From positions 1 through 39,749 of the forward strand of contig CAMHLZ010000031.1 in assembly GCA_946186125.1 (NCBI GenBank): a DNA stretch of 39,749 nucleotides, given 5' to 3'. A program made the position numbers and the translations under genes. The stretch is from an uncultured Lachnospira sp. GTDB taxonomy: Bacteria; Bacillota; Clostridia; Lachnospirales; Lachnospiraceae. How positions within the stretch are numbered: the stretch's first letter is position 1; every line of letters begins with the position of its first letter. Of this stretch, positions 22,835 to 31,718 are shown piece by piece. Below the pieces are notes generated by a model. It was given only the letters and a program-made list of their open reading frames with translations, was not told the origin of the DNA and made no database searches.

Positions 22835-24010
22835 TTACTTTAAAAGGTTTGCTGAAATTACCATTCTCTGAACTTCGCTTGTTCCTTCGTAGATTTCTGT
22901 AATCTTAGCATCACGCATCATACGCTCAACATCGTATTCTCTGATATATCCATATCCACCGAATAACTGAACAGCCTTTGTAGTAACTTCCATAGCAACC
23001 TCTGCTGCAAAAAGTTTTGCCATTGCTGCTTCTACTGAATAAGAAGTCTTATGGTCTGCCTGATACTGTGCTTTCTTCATAGCAGCCTTATATACTAATA
23101 ACTTAGCTGCTTCTACCTTTGTAGCCATGTCAGCAAGCTGGAACTGTGTATTCTGCTGAGCTGCGATTGCACGTCCGAACTGCTTTCTTTCTTTAGTATA
23201 TTCAATTGTACGCTCTAAAGCACCCTCTGCTATACCAAGTGCCTGTGCTGCGATACCAATACGTCCACCGTCAAGTGTGTGCATTGCTACAGGGAATCCT
23301 TTTCCTCTAGGTCCTAATAAGTTATCCTTTGGAATTCTGCAATCCTGGAAAATTAATTCATATGTTGCTGAACCACGGATACCCATCTTCTTTTCTTTTG
23401 TTCCGAAAGTGAATCCCGGTGTATCTTTCTCTACGATAAATGCAGAGAACTTCTTAACCTTTCTTCCTCTCTTATCTTCTACAACATCTGTATATGCGAT
23501 AATGATATATATATCAGCTTCTTTACCGTTTGTGATGAAACATTTTGAACCATTTAAAATCCATTCTCCTGCTTCTTCATCTAATACAGCCTTAGTCTGA
23601 ACACCCTGAGCGTCTGTACCTGCTCCCGGCTCTGTAAGACCGAAAGCTCCAAGCTTTTCACCGTTTGCCAAAGGTACAAGGAATTTTTCCTTCTGTTCCT
23701 GTGTTCCGTATGTCTGAATAGGATCAGCACAAAGTGATGTGTGAGCTGAAACGATAACACCTGTAGTACCACAAACTTTTGAAAGTTCCTCTACACACAT
23801 AACGTATGTCAAAGGGTCACAACCCTGTCCACCAAATTCTTTCTCAATTGGAATACCCATGAAACCATATTTTTTCATTTTATCAACAATAGCTGTTGGG
23901 AAATGTTCTGTTTCATCTGTTTCCTGTGCGAATGGTTTAACTTCTGTCTCGGCAAATTCTTTGAATAATTCTCTTGCCATTTCATGTTTTTTACTTAAAG
24001 AAAAATCCAC
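22835..24010 (-). CDS. bcd: Butyryl-CoA dehydrogenase
   Basis: The 391-residue acyl-CoA dehydrogenase has the FAD motif [14 protein letters not shown], the [20 protein letters not shown] region and the catalytic Glu in IYEGTSE (about residue 375). It reduces crotonyl-CoA to butyryl-CoA, with EtfAB as electron donor. The start is a GTG at 24010 with GGAGG nine bases upstream. The gene belongs to the butyrate operon between hbd and etfB. Its position beside etfBA supports the short-chain butyryl-CoA role rather than a longer-chain substrate. Confidence 0.95.
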   Translation of the reverse strand: MDFSLSKKHEMARELFKEFAETEVKPFAQETDETEHFPTAIVDKMKKYGFMGIPIEKEFGGQGCDPLTYVMCVEELSKVCGTTGVIVSAHTSLCADPIQTYGTQEQKEKFLVPLANGEKLGAFGLTEPGAGTDAQGVQTKAVLDEEAGEWILNGSKCFITNGKEADIYIIIAYTDVVEDKRGRKVKKFSAFIVEKDTPGFTFGTKEKKMGIRGSATYELIFQDCRIPKDNLLGPRGKGFPVAMHTLDGGRIGIAAQALGIAEGALERTIEYTKERKQFGRAIAAQQNTQFQLADMATKVEAAKLLVYKAAMKKAQYQADHKTSYSVEAAMAKLFAAEVAMEVTTKAVQLFGGYGYIREYDVERMMRDAKITEIYEGTSEVQRMVISANLLK

Positions 24011-24048
24011 GATTTTGTTCCTCCTATACTTTTATATTTATTAAATAA

Positions 24049-24888
24049 TTATTTTGAATAATCGTAGAAACCAATACCAGTCTTTCTACCTAACTTACCT
24101 GCTCTTACCATCTTTCTAAGAAGTGGATGTGGACGATACTTTGTATCACCTGTCTCAGCCTGTAATACTTCCATGATTGCAAGACAAATGTCAAGTCCTA
24201 CCAAATCACCTAATGCTAAAGGTCCCATTGGATGATTTGCACCTAACTGCATTGCTGTGTCGATACCTTCTACAGAAGCAACACCATCAGCATAGATACC
24301 GATTGCTTCGTTAATCATAGGTATTAAAATTCTGTTTACTACAAATCCTGCAGCTTCTTTCACTTCTACAGGTGTCTTACCTATTTCTTTTGAAATAGCA
24401 ACAATCTTGTCTCTCATTTCATCAGGTGTATTCTCACCCTGAATTACTTCTACAAGTTTCATAACAGGTGCCGGATTGAAGAAGTGCATTCCGATTACCG
24501 GTCTGTCAAGTCCCTGTCCGATTTCCGTTATTGATAATGAAGATGTATTTGTTGCAAAGATACAATCTGCTTTACAGATATCCTGTAACTCTTTGAATGT
24601 CTGCTGTTTGATTTCCATTACCTCAAGTGCAGCCTCAACGATTAAGTCACAATCTGTACAGATAGTCTTAACACCTGTTGTAATCTTAGCTAAAATTTTG
24701 TCAGCATCTTCCTGTGACATTTTCCCTTTTGCAACACGTTTCTCAAATCCTTTTGCGATTTTGTTCTTTCCATTTGCTGCAAACTCTTCATTGATATCAC
24801 AAAGACATACTTCGTATCCTTCTGTCTGTGCAAATGCCTGTGCAATACCTGAACCCATTGTTCCGGCTCCAATAATACCTACCTTCAT
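24049..24888 (-). CDS. hbd: 3-hydroxybutyryl-CoA dehydrogenase
   Basis: The 279-residue enzyme has an N-terminal Rossmann fold ([17 protein letters not shown], 4-20), the catalytic motif [16 protein letters not shown] and a C-terminal 3HCDH domain with [18 protein letters not shown]. It reduces acetoacetyl-CoA to 3-hydroxybutyryl-CoA with NAD(P)H. The length and the monofunctional layout match clostridial Hbd. It sits between crt and bcd with a 37-base gap to crt and a GGAGG site. No promoter is visible before it, so it is part of the operon. Confidence 0.96.
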   Translation of the reverse strand: MKVGIIGAGTMGSGIAQAFAQTEGYEVCLCDINEEFAANGKNKIAKGFEKRVAKGKMSQEDADKILAKITTGVKTICTDCDLIVEAALEVMEIKQQTFKELQDICKADCIFATNTSSLSITEIGQGLDRPVIGMHFFNPAPVMKLVEVIQGENTPDEMRDKIVAISKEIGKTPVEVKEAAGFVVNRILIPMINEAIGIYADGVASVEGIDTAMQLGANHPMGPLALGDLVGLDICLAIMEVLQAETGDTKYRPHPLLRKMVRAGKLGRKTGIGFYDYSK

Positions 24889-24925
24889 CTTAAATCCTCC
24901 TAAAAAATTTCTTTATTATAATTTA

Positions 24926-25717
24926 CTATTTATTTTGAAAAGGTACAACCTTTAATTTCTTTTCTTTATCTTTTTCTAAGAAATTCCCCATTCCTGCTTT
25001 CTGATCTTCTGTTTCGAAGCAGTCACCGAATAATTTTTCTTCTATTACAATAGCTTCATCCATATTTACCTGTAATCCGTCATTGATTGCCTTCTTACAG
25101 TTACGAACTGCTATAGGTGCATTCTTAGCAATTGTCTCAGCAAGCTTTTTAGCCTGTGGCATTAACTCTTCAATCGGATATACTGCATTTACAAGACCGA
25201 TTCTGTATGCCTCGTCAGCTTTAATGTTTCTTGCTGTATATATAAGCTGTTTTGCCATTCCTACGTTAATAATTCTTGCAAGTCTCTGTGTTCCGCCAAA
25301 TCCAGGTGTAATTCCAAGACCAACCTCAGGCTGACCAAAGATTGCATTGTCTGAACAGATTCTGATGTCACAGCTCATAGAAATCTCGCATCCGCCACCT
25401 AATGCAAATCCGTTCACAGCTGCAATTACAGGAATAGGAAATGTCTCTAATTTACGGAATACGTCATTTCCTTTCTTTCCAAATGCCTCTCCTTCAGCTT
25501 TTGTAAGTGTGCTCATTTCACCTATATCTGCTCCTGCTACAAATGATTTCTCGCCGGCACCTGTTAAGATGAGTGCCCTTACTGCATTTGTGTCCACTGA
25601 ATCAAGCGTCTCATTTAATTCATCGAGAACCTGGCTGTTCAATGCATTTAAAGCCTTTGGACGATTAATAGTGATAATACCTACAAATCCTTCTACTTCA
25701 TAATTGATAAATTCCAT
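24926..25717 (-). CDS. crt: 3-hydroxybutyryl-CoA dehydratase (crotonase)
   Basis: The 263-residue crotonase has the oxyanion-hole motif AGADIGEM and AALNGFALGGGCE-type sequence (here AAVNGFALGGGCEISM), and the second catalytic Glu in FGQPEVGLGITPG. It dehydrates 3-hydroxybutyryl-CoA to crotonyl-CoA. I chose the Met at 25717, with GAAAGGA seven bases upstream, over a Met 15 codons earlier that has no site. The 92-base gap to thl, the largest in the operon, holds two hairpins. Confidence 0.95.
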   Translation of the reverse strand: MEFINYEVEGFVGIITINRPKALNALNSQVLDELNETLDSVDTNAVRALILTGAGEKSFVAGADIGEMSTLTKAEGEAFGKKGNDVFRKLETFPIPVIAAVNGFALGGGCEISMSCDIRICSDNAIFGQPEVGLGITPGFGGTQRLARIINVGMAKQLIYTARNIKADEAYRIGLVNAVYPIEELMPQAKKLAETIAKNAPIAVRNCKKAINDGLQVNMDEAIVIEEKLFGDCFETEDQKAGMGNFLEKDKEKKLKVVPFQNK

Positions 25718-25741
25718 ATACATATCCTTTCTTACATGACA

Positions 25742-25807
25742 CACAGTACCGTGTAAAATCACGATACTGTGCTTATGTCCGTCTTAATAGTCTCCGGACG
25801 TCTATTA
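25742..25807 (-). other. Two hairpins in the thl-crt gap
   Basis: CACAGTA (25742-25748) pairs with TACTGTG (25765-25771), continued by CGTG/CACG, and TAATAG (25785-25790) pairs with CTATTA (25802-25807). Neither has a T-tract, so an mRNA processing or stability role is likelier than termination. Confidence 0.5.
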
Positions 25808-25809
25808 TC

Positions 25810-26991
25810 TTAATCTCTCTCTACGATTGTTGAACAACCCATTCCTCCACCGATACAGAGTGTAGCAAGCCCCTTCTTAGCATCCTTAGCTTCCATCTCA
25901 TGAAGCAATGTTACTAAGATACGGCATCCTGATGCTCCAACCGGATGTCCGAGTGCAATAGCACCTCCATTAGGATTCAACTGTTTCTCAACATCGATAC
26001 CTAATTCTTTTCCTACTGCTACTGACTGAGCTGCGAATGCTTCGTTTGCCTCGATGATATCAAAGTCTTCAATCTTCATTCCTGTCTTCTCTAATACTTT
26101 TCTTGTAGAGTATACAGGTCCGATACCCATCACCTCAGGTCTGCATCCTGCAAGTGCTCCTGCAACCCATGTAGCCATTGGCTTAACACCAAGTTCTTTT
26201 GCCTTTTCTTCGCTCATAACAACGATTGCAGCTGCACCGTCGTTTATACCTGAAGCGTTACCTGCAGTAACAAATCCGTCAGGGTTGATTGTGCGGAGTT
26301 TTGCAAGTCCTTCCATAGATGATCCCGGACGTGGTCCTTCGTCAACCTTAAATTCAACTGTCTCTTTTTTCTTCTTAACAGTAACAGGAACGATTTCCTT
26401 ATCAAACGCACCGTTCTTCTGGGCTGCTTCAGCTTTCTGCTGGCTCTTTAATGCAAATGCATCTATTTCTTCTCTTGTAAGACCCCATTCTTCACAAATG
26501 TTGTCTGCTGTCTTTATCATGTGATAATCATTGAAAGCATCCCATAATGCATCATTTACCATACAGTCTTTCATAACTGCATTGTTCATTCTATATCCGA
26601 AACGTGCTTTATCTAATGCATATGGAGCCATTGACATATTTTCCATACCACCGGCAACTACGATATCAGCTTCACCTGCCATAATCATCTGTGCAGCCAT
26701 GTTTACACAGTTAAGACCTGAACCGCATACAACGTTAATTGTAACTGCCGGAACTTCGTTTGGTATACCTGCATTGATAGAAGCCTGACGCGCTACATTC
26801 TGTCCTAAACCAGCCTGGATAACGCAACCCATATATACCTGGTCTACAGCCTCAGGTGCAACACCTGCTCTGTTCAACGCTTCCTTAATAACAATGCTAC
26901 CTAACTCTGCAGCCGGTGTAGTACTTAATGAACCACCCATAGTACCAATTGCCGTACGACAAGCACCTGCTAAAACTACTTTCTTTGACAT
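25810..26991 (-). CDS. thl: Acetyl-CoA acetyltransferase (thiolase)
   Basis: The 393-residue thiolase condenses two acetyl-CoA into acetoacetyl-CoA, the first step of butyrate synthesis. The nucleophilic Cys is at residue 89 ([12 protein letters not shown]). GHPVGASG holds the active-site His, and CIGGGMG near the end holds the acid/base Cys. GGAGG precedes the ATG. It follows coaD by about 60 bases; no terminator is seen between them, and no good promoter, so the coaD promoter may serve the whole operon. Confidence 0.96.
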   Translation of the reverse strand: MSKKVVLAGACRTAIGTMGGSLSTTPAAELGSIVIKEALNRAGVAPEAVDQVYMGCVIQAGLGQNVARQASINAGIPNEVPAVTINVVCGSGLNCVNMAAQMIMAGEADIVVAGGMENMSMAPYALDKARFGYRMNNAVMKDCMVNDALWDAFNDYHMIKTADNICEEWGLTREEIDAFALKSQQKAEAAQKNGAFDKEIVPVTVKKKKETVEFKVDEGPRPGSSMEGLAKLRTINPDGFVTAGNASGINDGAAAIVVMSEEKAKELGVKPMATWVAGALAGCRPEVMGIGPVYSTRKVLEKTGMKIEDFDIIEANEAFAAQSVAVGKELGIDVEKQLNPNGGAIALGHPVGASGCRILVTLLHEMEAKDAKKGLATLCIGGGMGCSTIVERD

Positions 26992-27052
26992 GAAAAATTA
27001 TCCTCCTTAAAAATAATGATTATGTAATGCTGTACTTAACAGCCTTTCATAC

Positions 27053-27541
27053 TTATTTACATGTTTTTGTGAACTTTTCTTTTAACCGTCTCTCAACGTT
27101 CTCCGGAACGAATTCTGAAATATCTCCTCCATAGTATGCCACTTCTTTCACAATCGTAGAACTTAAAAATGCAAATTCCAGACTCGTCGTGAAAAATATC
27201 GTATCTACTTCCGATTCAAGGCTGTGATTTGTCTGTGCTATCTGCATCTCACTTTCAAAATCCGTAACAGCCCTAAGACCTCTTATCATGACATTCGCTT
27301 CATTTTTCTTTGCAAACTCGACAGTCAGTCCCTCGAAACATTGCACAGATACATTAGGTATACCGGCTACAGCCTCTTCTATCATAGCCACTCTGTCTTC
27401 CATTGTAAATAACGGATTCTTTTTTTTGTTAATCAGAACGCCGATAATAAGTTCATCCACTACTTTTGATGCCCTGTTAATAATGTCTAAATGTCCGAGC
27501 GTAATTGGATCAAAACTTCCCGGATATATTGCCCTAGTCAT
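27053..27541 (-). CDS. coaD: Phosphopantetheine adenylyltransferase
   Basis: This 162-residue enzyme makes dephospho-CoA from 4'-phosphopantetheine and ATP, the next-to-last step of CoA synthesis. Typical motifs are [15 protein letters not shown] (the nucleotidyl-transfer HxGH region), [16 protein letters not shown] and [11 protein letters not shown]. The start at 27541 has AGAGGA upstream. It is co-directional with the butyrate operon and divergent from the CoA-transferase gene, with its own promoter. A CoA-biosynthesis gene heading CoA-ester metabolism genes is an apt arrangement, although the pair may simply be neighbours. Confidence 0.97.
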   Translation of the reverse strand: MTRAIYPGSFDPITLGHLDIINRASKVVDELIIGVLINKKKNPLFTMEDRVAMIEEAVAGIPNVSVQCFEGLTVEFAKKNEANVMIRGLRAVTDFESEMQIAQTNHSLESEVDTIFFTTSLEFAFLSSTIVKEVAYYGGDISEFVPENVERRLKEKFTKTCK

Positions 27542-27579
27542 ACTGTTCCTCTTTTCACAAATTTTAACACTACGTCTAT

Positions 27580-27608
27580 ATGATAACAAATAATTTATTG
27601 TTCGTCAA
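27580..27608 (-). promoter_or_regulatory. coaD promoter
   Basis: TTGACG (27603-27608) and TATCAT (27580-27585) are 17 bases apart on the minus strand. The spacer is filled by an imperfect inverted repeat listed separately. Confidence 0.7.
27585..27602. promoter_or_regulatory. Imperfect 18-bp inverted repeat inside the coaD promoter spacer
   Basis: AACAAATAATTTATTGTT has outer AACAA/TTGTT arms and lies exactly between the -35 and -10 boxes, where a repressor would compete with RNA polymerase. The half-sites point opposite to those of Rex (TTGTTAA-N4-TTAACAA), so it is not a Rex box. Confidence 0.4.
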
Positions 27609-27651
27609 ATATTTATCAATCTTTTTTTATTTTTTTTATTTATGCTTATTC

Positions 27652-27680
27652 TTGACCGTAAATATTATCAGTGATAGAAT
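27652..27680 (+). promoter_or_regulatory. Promoter of the CoA-transferase gene
   Basis: TTGACC (27652-27657) and TAGAAT (27675-27680) are 17 bases apart, 40 bases before the ATG. It diverges from the coaD promoter with 43 bases between the two -35 boxes. Confidence 0.75.
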
Positions 27681-27719
27681 ACATTTCATAGCAATTTTTA
27701 CTATATATTGGAGGTTAAA

Positions 27720-29063
27720 ATGGATTACAAAGAATTATATTCTAAAAAACTTGTTTCTGCCGAAGAGGCTGCTGCTGTAGTCAAATCCGGCGACAGAGTA
27801 GACTATGGCTGGGCTGCAACTACACCGGTTGCTGTGGATAAAGCTATCGCAAACCGCTTATCTGTTCTTGAAAATGTTGATTTTTACGGTGGAATTTTAA
27901 TGTGGGAGCCTGAAATATTTAAAATCGAAAATGCAGCCGATCACTTCACATGGAATTCATGGCATATGGGCGGATTTGAGAGAAAAGCCGTTGCAAAAGG
28001 ATTTTCTTTCTATAATCCAATCAGGTATTCTGAATTACCAAGATACTACAGAGATTCTCCGAATCCTCCGGCAGTTGTAATTATGCAGGTGGCACCTATG
28101 GACGAGCATGGATTCTTCAACTTTGGTCCAAGTGCATCACATTTAGCTGCTGCATGCGAAGTAGGTAAGACTGTTATCGTAGAAGTAAATGAGAATGTTC
28201 CAAGATGTCTCGGTGGATTTGAAGAAGGTATTCATATCTCTAAAGTTGACATGATTGTTGAGGGTGATAACCCTTCTATGGCTGAAATGGGCGGCGGCTC
28301 AGCTGCTACAGAAGTCGATGAAGCTGTTGCAAAACTTATCGTAGAGGAGATCCCTGATGGAGCATGTTTACAGCTTGGTATCGGTGGTATGCCTAATGCA
28401 GTCGGTTCGCTTATTGCAAAATCTGATTTAAAGGATCTCGGAGTTCATACTGAAATGTATGTTGATGCTTTTGTTGATATAGCTAAGGCTGGCAAGATTA
28501 CAGGTATGAGGAAATCTATCGATAAGGGACGCCAGACTTACGCTTTTGGTGCAGGTACAAAAAAACTTTATGATTATCTTAATAACAACCCTGAGTGTAT
28601 GAGCGCACCTGTTGATTATACAAATGATATAAGAAGTATTTCAGCACTTGATAACTTTATGTCTATTAATAATGCTGTAAACCTTGATTTATTCGGTCAG
28701 GTAAATGCTGAATCTGCAGGTACAAAAAACATCAGCGGTGCTGGCGGACAGCTTGATTTCGTTCTCGGTGCTTACCTTTCAAAGGGTGGAAAAAGTTTTA
28801 TCTGCTGTTCCTCAACATTTACTACAAGAGACGGGGAACTCAAATCACGTATTCTCCCAACTCTTGATAATGGTTCAATTGTTACGGATACAAGAGCTAA
28901 CATCCATTATCTCGTTACAGAGTATGGAAAAGTTAATTTAAAAGGGTTACCTACCTGGCAGAAATGTGAAGCAATCATATCTGTTGCTCATCCGGATTTC
29001 AGAGATCAGCTTATAAAAGATGCCGAAAAGATGAATATCTGGAGACGAAGTAACAAGATTTAA
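27720..29063 (+). CDS. but: Butyryl-CoA:acetate CoA-transferase
   Basis: The 447-residue protein has an acetyl-CoA hydrolase/transferase fold and the landmarks of the Lachnospiraceae butyrate enzymes: [40 protein letters not shown], the proposed catalytic Glu in [11 protein letters not shown] (Glu245), [23 protein letters not shown] and the end MNIWRRSNK. It moves CoA from butyryl-CoA to acetate, releasing butyrate. The start at 27720 has GGAGG five bases upstream; an in-frame TTG four codons earlier overlaps that site. The closely related 4-hydroxybutyrate CoA-transferase is the main alternative, but the butyrate operon next door favours But. A small membrane protein gene follows in the same unit. 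Confidence 0.9.
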   Translation: MDYKELYSKKLVSAEEAAAVVKSGDRVDYGWAATTPVAVDKAIANRLSVLENVDFYGGILMWEPEIFKIENAADHFTWNSWHMGGFERKAVAKGFSFYNPIRYSELPRYYRDSPNPPAVVIMQVAPMDEHGFFNFGPSASHLAAACEVGKTVIVEVNENVPRCLGGFEEGIHISKVDMIVEGDNPSMAEMGGGSAATEVDEAVAKLIVEEIPDGACLQLGIGGMPNAVGSLIAKSDLKDLGVHTEMYVDAFVDIAKAGKITGMRKSIDKGRQTYAFGAGTKKLYDYLNNNPECMSAPVDYTNDIRSISALDNFMSINNAVNLDLFGQVNAESAGTKNISGAGGQLDFVLGAYLSKGGKSFICCSSTFTTRDGELKSRILPTLDNGSIVTDTRANIHYLVTEYGKVNLKGLPTWQKCEAIISVAHPDFRDQLIKDAEKMNIWRRSNKI

Positions 29064-29074
29064 CAGGTGATTCT

Positions 29075-29293
29075 ATGAAAAATTTCAAAAGAATAATGGC
29101 TATAGCGTGTATTGTTTTGTTATTATCTTTATATATTGTAACCTTTTTACTTGCAATCTTTGGAAAAGGCGAATTTGCCGGCAGGCTGTTTGTCGCATCT
29201 GCGATAAGTACTATTGCAGTTCCTATCTTTTTATGGGTTTTTCTTAAGATAATACCTGATTTAATACAATTCTCGTTGAAAAAAAAAGATTAA
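29075..29293 (+). CDS. Small two-pass membrane protein
   Basis: This 72-residue hypothetical protein has two membrane segments (about 9-30 and 38-60) joined by a short loop (FGKGEFAGRLF), with basic ends (MKNFKR, KKKD). AGGTGA lies six bases before the ATG, and the gene begins 11 bases after the CoA-transferase stop, so it is in the same transcript. It has no recognised family. A link to butyrate or acetate export is only a guess from position. Confidence 0.65.
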   Translation: MKNFKRIMAIACIVLLLSLYIVTFLLAIFGKGEFAGRLFVASAISTIAVPIFLWVFLKIIPDLIQFSLKKKD

Positions 29294-29330
29294 AAAAATC
29301 CCCGGAATCAAATCCCGGGGATATATTTTT
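29292..29330. terminator. Bidirectional terminator between but and rplL
   Basis: An 8-bp GC-rich stem (ATCCCCGG 29298-29305 with 29315-29322) is flanked by an A run and a T run. It ends both the but transcript and the rplJL transcript. Confidence 0.9.
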
Positions 29331-29344
29331 ACTATGCTAATTAA

Positions 29345-29713
29345 TTATTTTAATGTAGCTACAGCGCCTTCAGCCTCAAGTTTTGTCTTGATATCCTCAG
29401 CCTCTTCCTTAGAAGCGCCTTCTTTGATAATCTTAGGAGCGTTGTCAACTAAATCCTTAGCTTCTTTTAATCCTAATCCTGTAGCTTCACGTACAGCTTT
29501 GATAACCTTAACCTTGTTTGGTCCAACTTCTGTTAACTCTACGTCGAATTCAGACTTCTCTTCTGCTCCGCCTGCTGCTGCTCCACCTGCTGCTGCAACT
29601 ACAACACCAGCTGCTGCTGAAACACCAAATTCTTCCTCACATGCTTTAACTAAATCATTTAATTCTAAAACTGTTAATCCTTTGATTACTTCAATAATTT
29701 CCTGAGTTGTCAT
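29345..29713 (-). CDS. rplL: Ribosomal protein L7/L12
   Basis: The 122-residue stalk protein has the N-terminal dimer domain, an Ala/Gly-rich hinge ([20 protein letters not shown]) and the C-terminal factor-binding domain with [20 protein letters not shown]-like sequence (here [20 protein letters not shown]). It binds L10 and recruits elongation factors. It is last in the rplJL unit; the gene is followed by a terminator and a convergent gene instead of rpoB. Confidence 0.98.
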   Translation of the reverse strand: MTTQEIIEVIKGLTVLELNDLVKACEEEFGVSAAAGVVVAAAGGAAAGGAEEKSEFDVELTEVGPNKVKVIKAVREATGLGLKEAKDLVDNAPKIIKEGASKEEAEDIKTKLEAEGAVATLK

Positions 29714-29749
29714 CTTTAAATTCCTCCATTATATTTTAATATTATCTTA

Positions 29750-30244
29750 CTATGCGTTATTTTCCTGCTGTTCAGCAATCTGCTTAATAACACGAGCAAA
29801 GTTTGTAATAGGTGACTGGATACTTCCAAGTAATTTTGAAAGCAATTCCTCTCTTGATGGTATAGATGCGATAGACTTAATACCATTTGCATCATAATAA
29901 ACACCTTCTACTACACCTGCTTTTAATTCAAGAGCTTCAATATCTTTTGCATGTTTATAAAGCACTCTTGCAGGAGCTGTAGCGTCATCCTTAGAAACAG
30001 CAATTGCTGTAGGGCCTTCCAAATGTGGTGCTAAACTTTCAAAGTCAGTTCCTTTGATAGCAAAGTTAATCATCGTGTTCTTGTATACCTTATATACAAC
30101 ACCTGCTTCACGTAAATCCTTACGAAGCTTAGTATCTTCTTCAACTGTAAGTCCACGATAATCTACAATAACTGCTGACTGTGCACCATTCAATAATTCA
30201 GAAATCTCATCAACGATTGGTTTCTTAATCTCTACTTTAGCCAT
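29750..30244 (-). CDS. rplJ: Ribosomal protein L10
   Basis: The 164-residue protein starts MAKVEIKKPIVDEISELLNG and has AVIVDYRGLTVEE, VYKNTMINFAIKG and GPTAIAVSKDD, all typical of L10. It forms the base of the L7/L12 stalk and controls its own mRNA through a leader. It follows rplA by 216 bases, which hold a consensus promoter, an L10-type leader and an attenuator. AAGGAGG precedes the ATG. The length is normal for Firmicutes. Confidence 0.98.
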   Translation of the reverse strand: MAKVEIKKPIVDEISELLNGAQSAVIVDYRGLTVEEDTKLRKDLREAGVVYKVYKNTMINFAIKGTDFESLAPHLEGPTAIAVSKDDATAPARVLYKHAKDIEALELKAGVVEGVYYDANGIKSIASIPSREELLSKLLGSIQSPITNFARVIKQIAEQQENNA

Positions 30245-30291
30245 GAATGTCTGCCTCCTTATAATATTAGGTAAGACTCTTTAATTCAAGG

Positions 30292-30324
30292 AAAAAAACC
30301 CATTCTGCAAGACAGAATGGGTTT
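30292..30324 (-). terminator. Attenuator terminator in the rplJ leader
   Basis: A perfect 12-bp stem (AAACCCATTCTG 30296-30307 with 30313-30324), five-base loop, then seven T on the minus strand. It lies between the L10-binding element and the rplJ start, as expected for regulated termination. Confidence 0.85.
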
Positions 30325-30408
30325 AAATTACAATAAAATGTCCTTAAATCCTCGGTAGGCATCATCAATTTACGCCTTACGGCACCTACTGTCTTCGGTC
30401 TTAACACT
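30325..30408 (-). ncRNA. L10-type ribosomal protein leader
   Basis: The 5' leader of rplJ carries the GACAGTAGGTGCC and GCCTACCGAGGA strands that pair as in L10 leaders, with a helix (GCCGTAAGGC) between them. L10 or the L10-L12 complex binds such a leader and represses rplJL. Family match is from memory; the limits are approximate. Confidence 0.75.
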
Positions 30409-30414
30409 TTGTGC

Positions 30415-30443
30415 ATTATAGCACTGATTTATTTATTTGTCAA
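30415..30443 (-). promoter_or_regulatory. Consensus promoter of rplJL
   Basis: Perfect TTGACA (30438-30443) and perfect TATAAT (30415-30420) are spaced 17 bases apart. It is the strongest promoter in the window and gives rplJL a transcript of its own, independent of rplKA. Confidence 0.9.
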
Positions 30444-30460
30444 TTACTTTTCGTTAAATC

Positions 30461-31156
30461 TTAGTTTGAAAGTTTAACTGTGTTCAACTTAACACCAGGA
30501 CCCATTGTAGATGTAAGTGTTACACTCTTTAAATACTGTCCCTTTAATGTGCTAGGTTTTGCCTTCATAATTGCATCAATAAGCGTCTGGAAGTTGTCCG
30601 CTAACTGTTCTTCACTAAATGAAGCTTTTCCGATTGGCACGTGGATAATATTAGTCTTATCAAGTCTGTATTCAATCTTACCTGCTTTGATATCAGCAAC
30701 AGCTTTCTTTACGTCCATTGTAACTGTACCGGCTTTTGGGTTTGGCATAAGCCCCTTTGGTCCGAGTACACGACCTAAACGTCCAACAACGCCCATCATG
30801 TCAGGTGTAGCTACAACTACATCAAACTCAAACCAGTTCTCATTCTGAATCTTAGGGATGAGTTCTTCTCCTCCAACATACTCTGCTCCGGCCTCTTCAG
30901 CCTCAGCCACCTTATCACCTTTAGCAAATACAAGTACTCTTACTTTCTTACCTGTACCGTGTGGCAATACAACAGCTCCACGAATCTGCTGGTCTGCATG
31001 ACGTCCGTCACAACCTGTTCTGATATGTGCTTCGATTGTCTCATCAAATTTTGCAGTTGCTGTCTTCTTTACTAATGCAACAGCCTCTGCAGTATCATAT
31101 AAATTAGCACGATCAACAGCTTTTGCTGCCTCTAAATATTTCTTACCATGTTTCAT
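30461..31156 (-). CDS. rplA: Ribosomal protein L1
   Basis: The 231-residue protein starts [15 protein letters not shown] and contains the L1 signature with [16 protein letters not shown]. It forms the L1 stalk at the tRNA exit site and is a classic translational repressor of its own operon. The gene follows rplK and is preceded by a leader element nearly identical to that upstream of rplK. AGGAGG lies before the ATG. Confidence 0.98.
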   Translation of the reverse strand: MKHGKKYLEAAKAVDRANLYDTAEAVALVKKTATAKFDETIEAHIRTGCDGRHADQQIRGAVVLPHGTGKKVRVLVFAKGDKVAEAEEAGAEYVGGEELIPKIQNENWFEFDVVVATPDMMGVVGRLGRVLGPKGLMPNPKAGTVTMDVKKAVADIKAGKIEYRLDKTNIIHVPIGKASFSEEQLADNFQTLIDAIMKAKPSTLKGQYLKSVTLTSTMGPGVKLNTVKLSN

Positions 31157-31171
31157 TATATTAACCTCCTA

Positions 31172-31201
31172 GTGGTAATAGCGGGTTTGGTATCCTCCCA
31201 C
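31172..31201 (-). promoter_or_regulatory. Leader element copy 1 (before rplA)
   Basis: It contains on the plus strand GTGGTAATAGCGGGTT and, after a short gap, CCTCCCAC; the ends can pair (GTGG/CCAC) in an imperfect hairpin. The same blocks recur before rplK. It lies just upstream of the rplA ribosome site and is a candidate L1-binding autoregulatory site. Confidence 0.55.
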
Positions 31202-31229
31202 ATTTCAATCATATTTGTTTCTAAATCAA

Positions 31230-31655
31230 TTATTCTTCTACAGTGATACCCATACTTCTTGCTGTACCTGCTATCATGCTCATAGCAGCTTCAAGAGATG
31301 CTGCATTTAAATCAGGCATCTTTGTCTCAGCAATTTTCTGAACGTCTGCTTTAGAAATCTTAGCAACTTTTGTCTTATTAGGAACTGCTGAAGCCTTTTC
31401 AATCTTGCATGCCTTCTTAATAAGAACAGCTGCCGGAGGAGTCTTTGTAATGAAGCTGAAACTTCTGTCAGCATAAACCGTTATAACTACAGGAATAATC
31501 ATACCTGCCTGGTCTGCTGTTCTGGCATTAAACTCCTTGGTAAATTGAACAATATTAACACCATGCTGTCCAAGTGCAGGACCAACCGGTGGTGCCGGTG
31601 TTGCTTTTCCGGCTGCAATCTGTAACTTTATATATCCTTCTACTTTCTTTGCCAT
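31230..31655 (-). CDS. rplK: Ribosomal protein L11
   Basis: The 141-residue protein starts [21 protein letters not shown] with the proline-rich [14 protein letters not shown] motif. It binds the GTPase-associated centre of 23S rRNA and is the target of thiostrepton. The gene lies between nusG and rplA in canonical order. AGGAGG precedes the ATG, and its leader repeat is shared with rplA. Confidence 0.98.
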   Translation of the reverse strand: MAKKVEGYIKLQIAAGKATPAPPVGPALGQHGVNIVQFTKEFNARTADQAGMIIPVVITVYADRSFSFITKTPPAAVLIKKACKIEKASAVPNKTKVAKISKADVQKIAETKMPDLNAASLEAAMSMIAGTARSMGITVEE

Positions 31656-31677
31656 TATGGCACCTCCTAAATAAATT

Positions 31678-31708
31678 GTGGTAATAGCGGGTTAAATATT
31701 CCTCCCAC
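31678..31708 (-). promoter_or_regulatory. Leader element copy 2 (before rplK)
   Basis: The 16-base block GTGGTAATAGCGGGTT and the CCTCCCAC block are identical to copy 1, with a differing centre. Two such elements in one operon suggest each cistron is repressed separately. Confidence 0.55.
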
Positions 31709-31718
31709 CTGTTTTTAG

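Noticed and set aside
26992-27052. Promoter directly before thl
   Set aside because: CATAAT near the gap resembles a -10 box but no -35 box lies at a proper distance; the small GCTGT/ACAGC hairpin is too weak to be a terminator.
27585-27602. Rex (NADH sensor) box before coaD
   Set aside because: Rex sites read TTGTTAA-N4-TTAACAA; here AACAA comes first and TTGTT last, so the half-sites are inverted.
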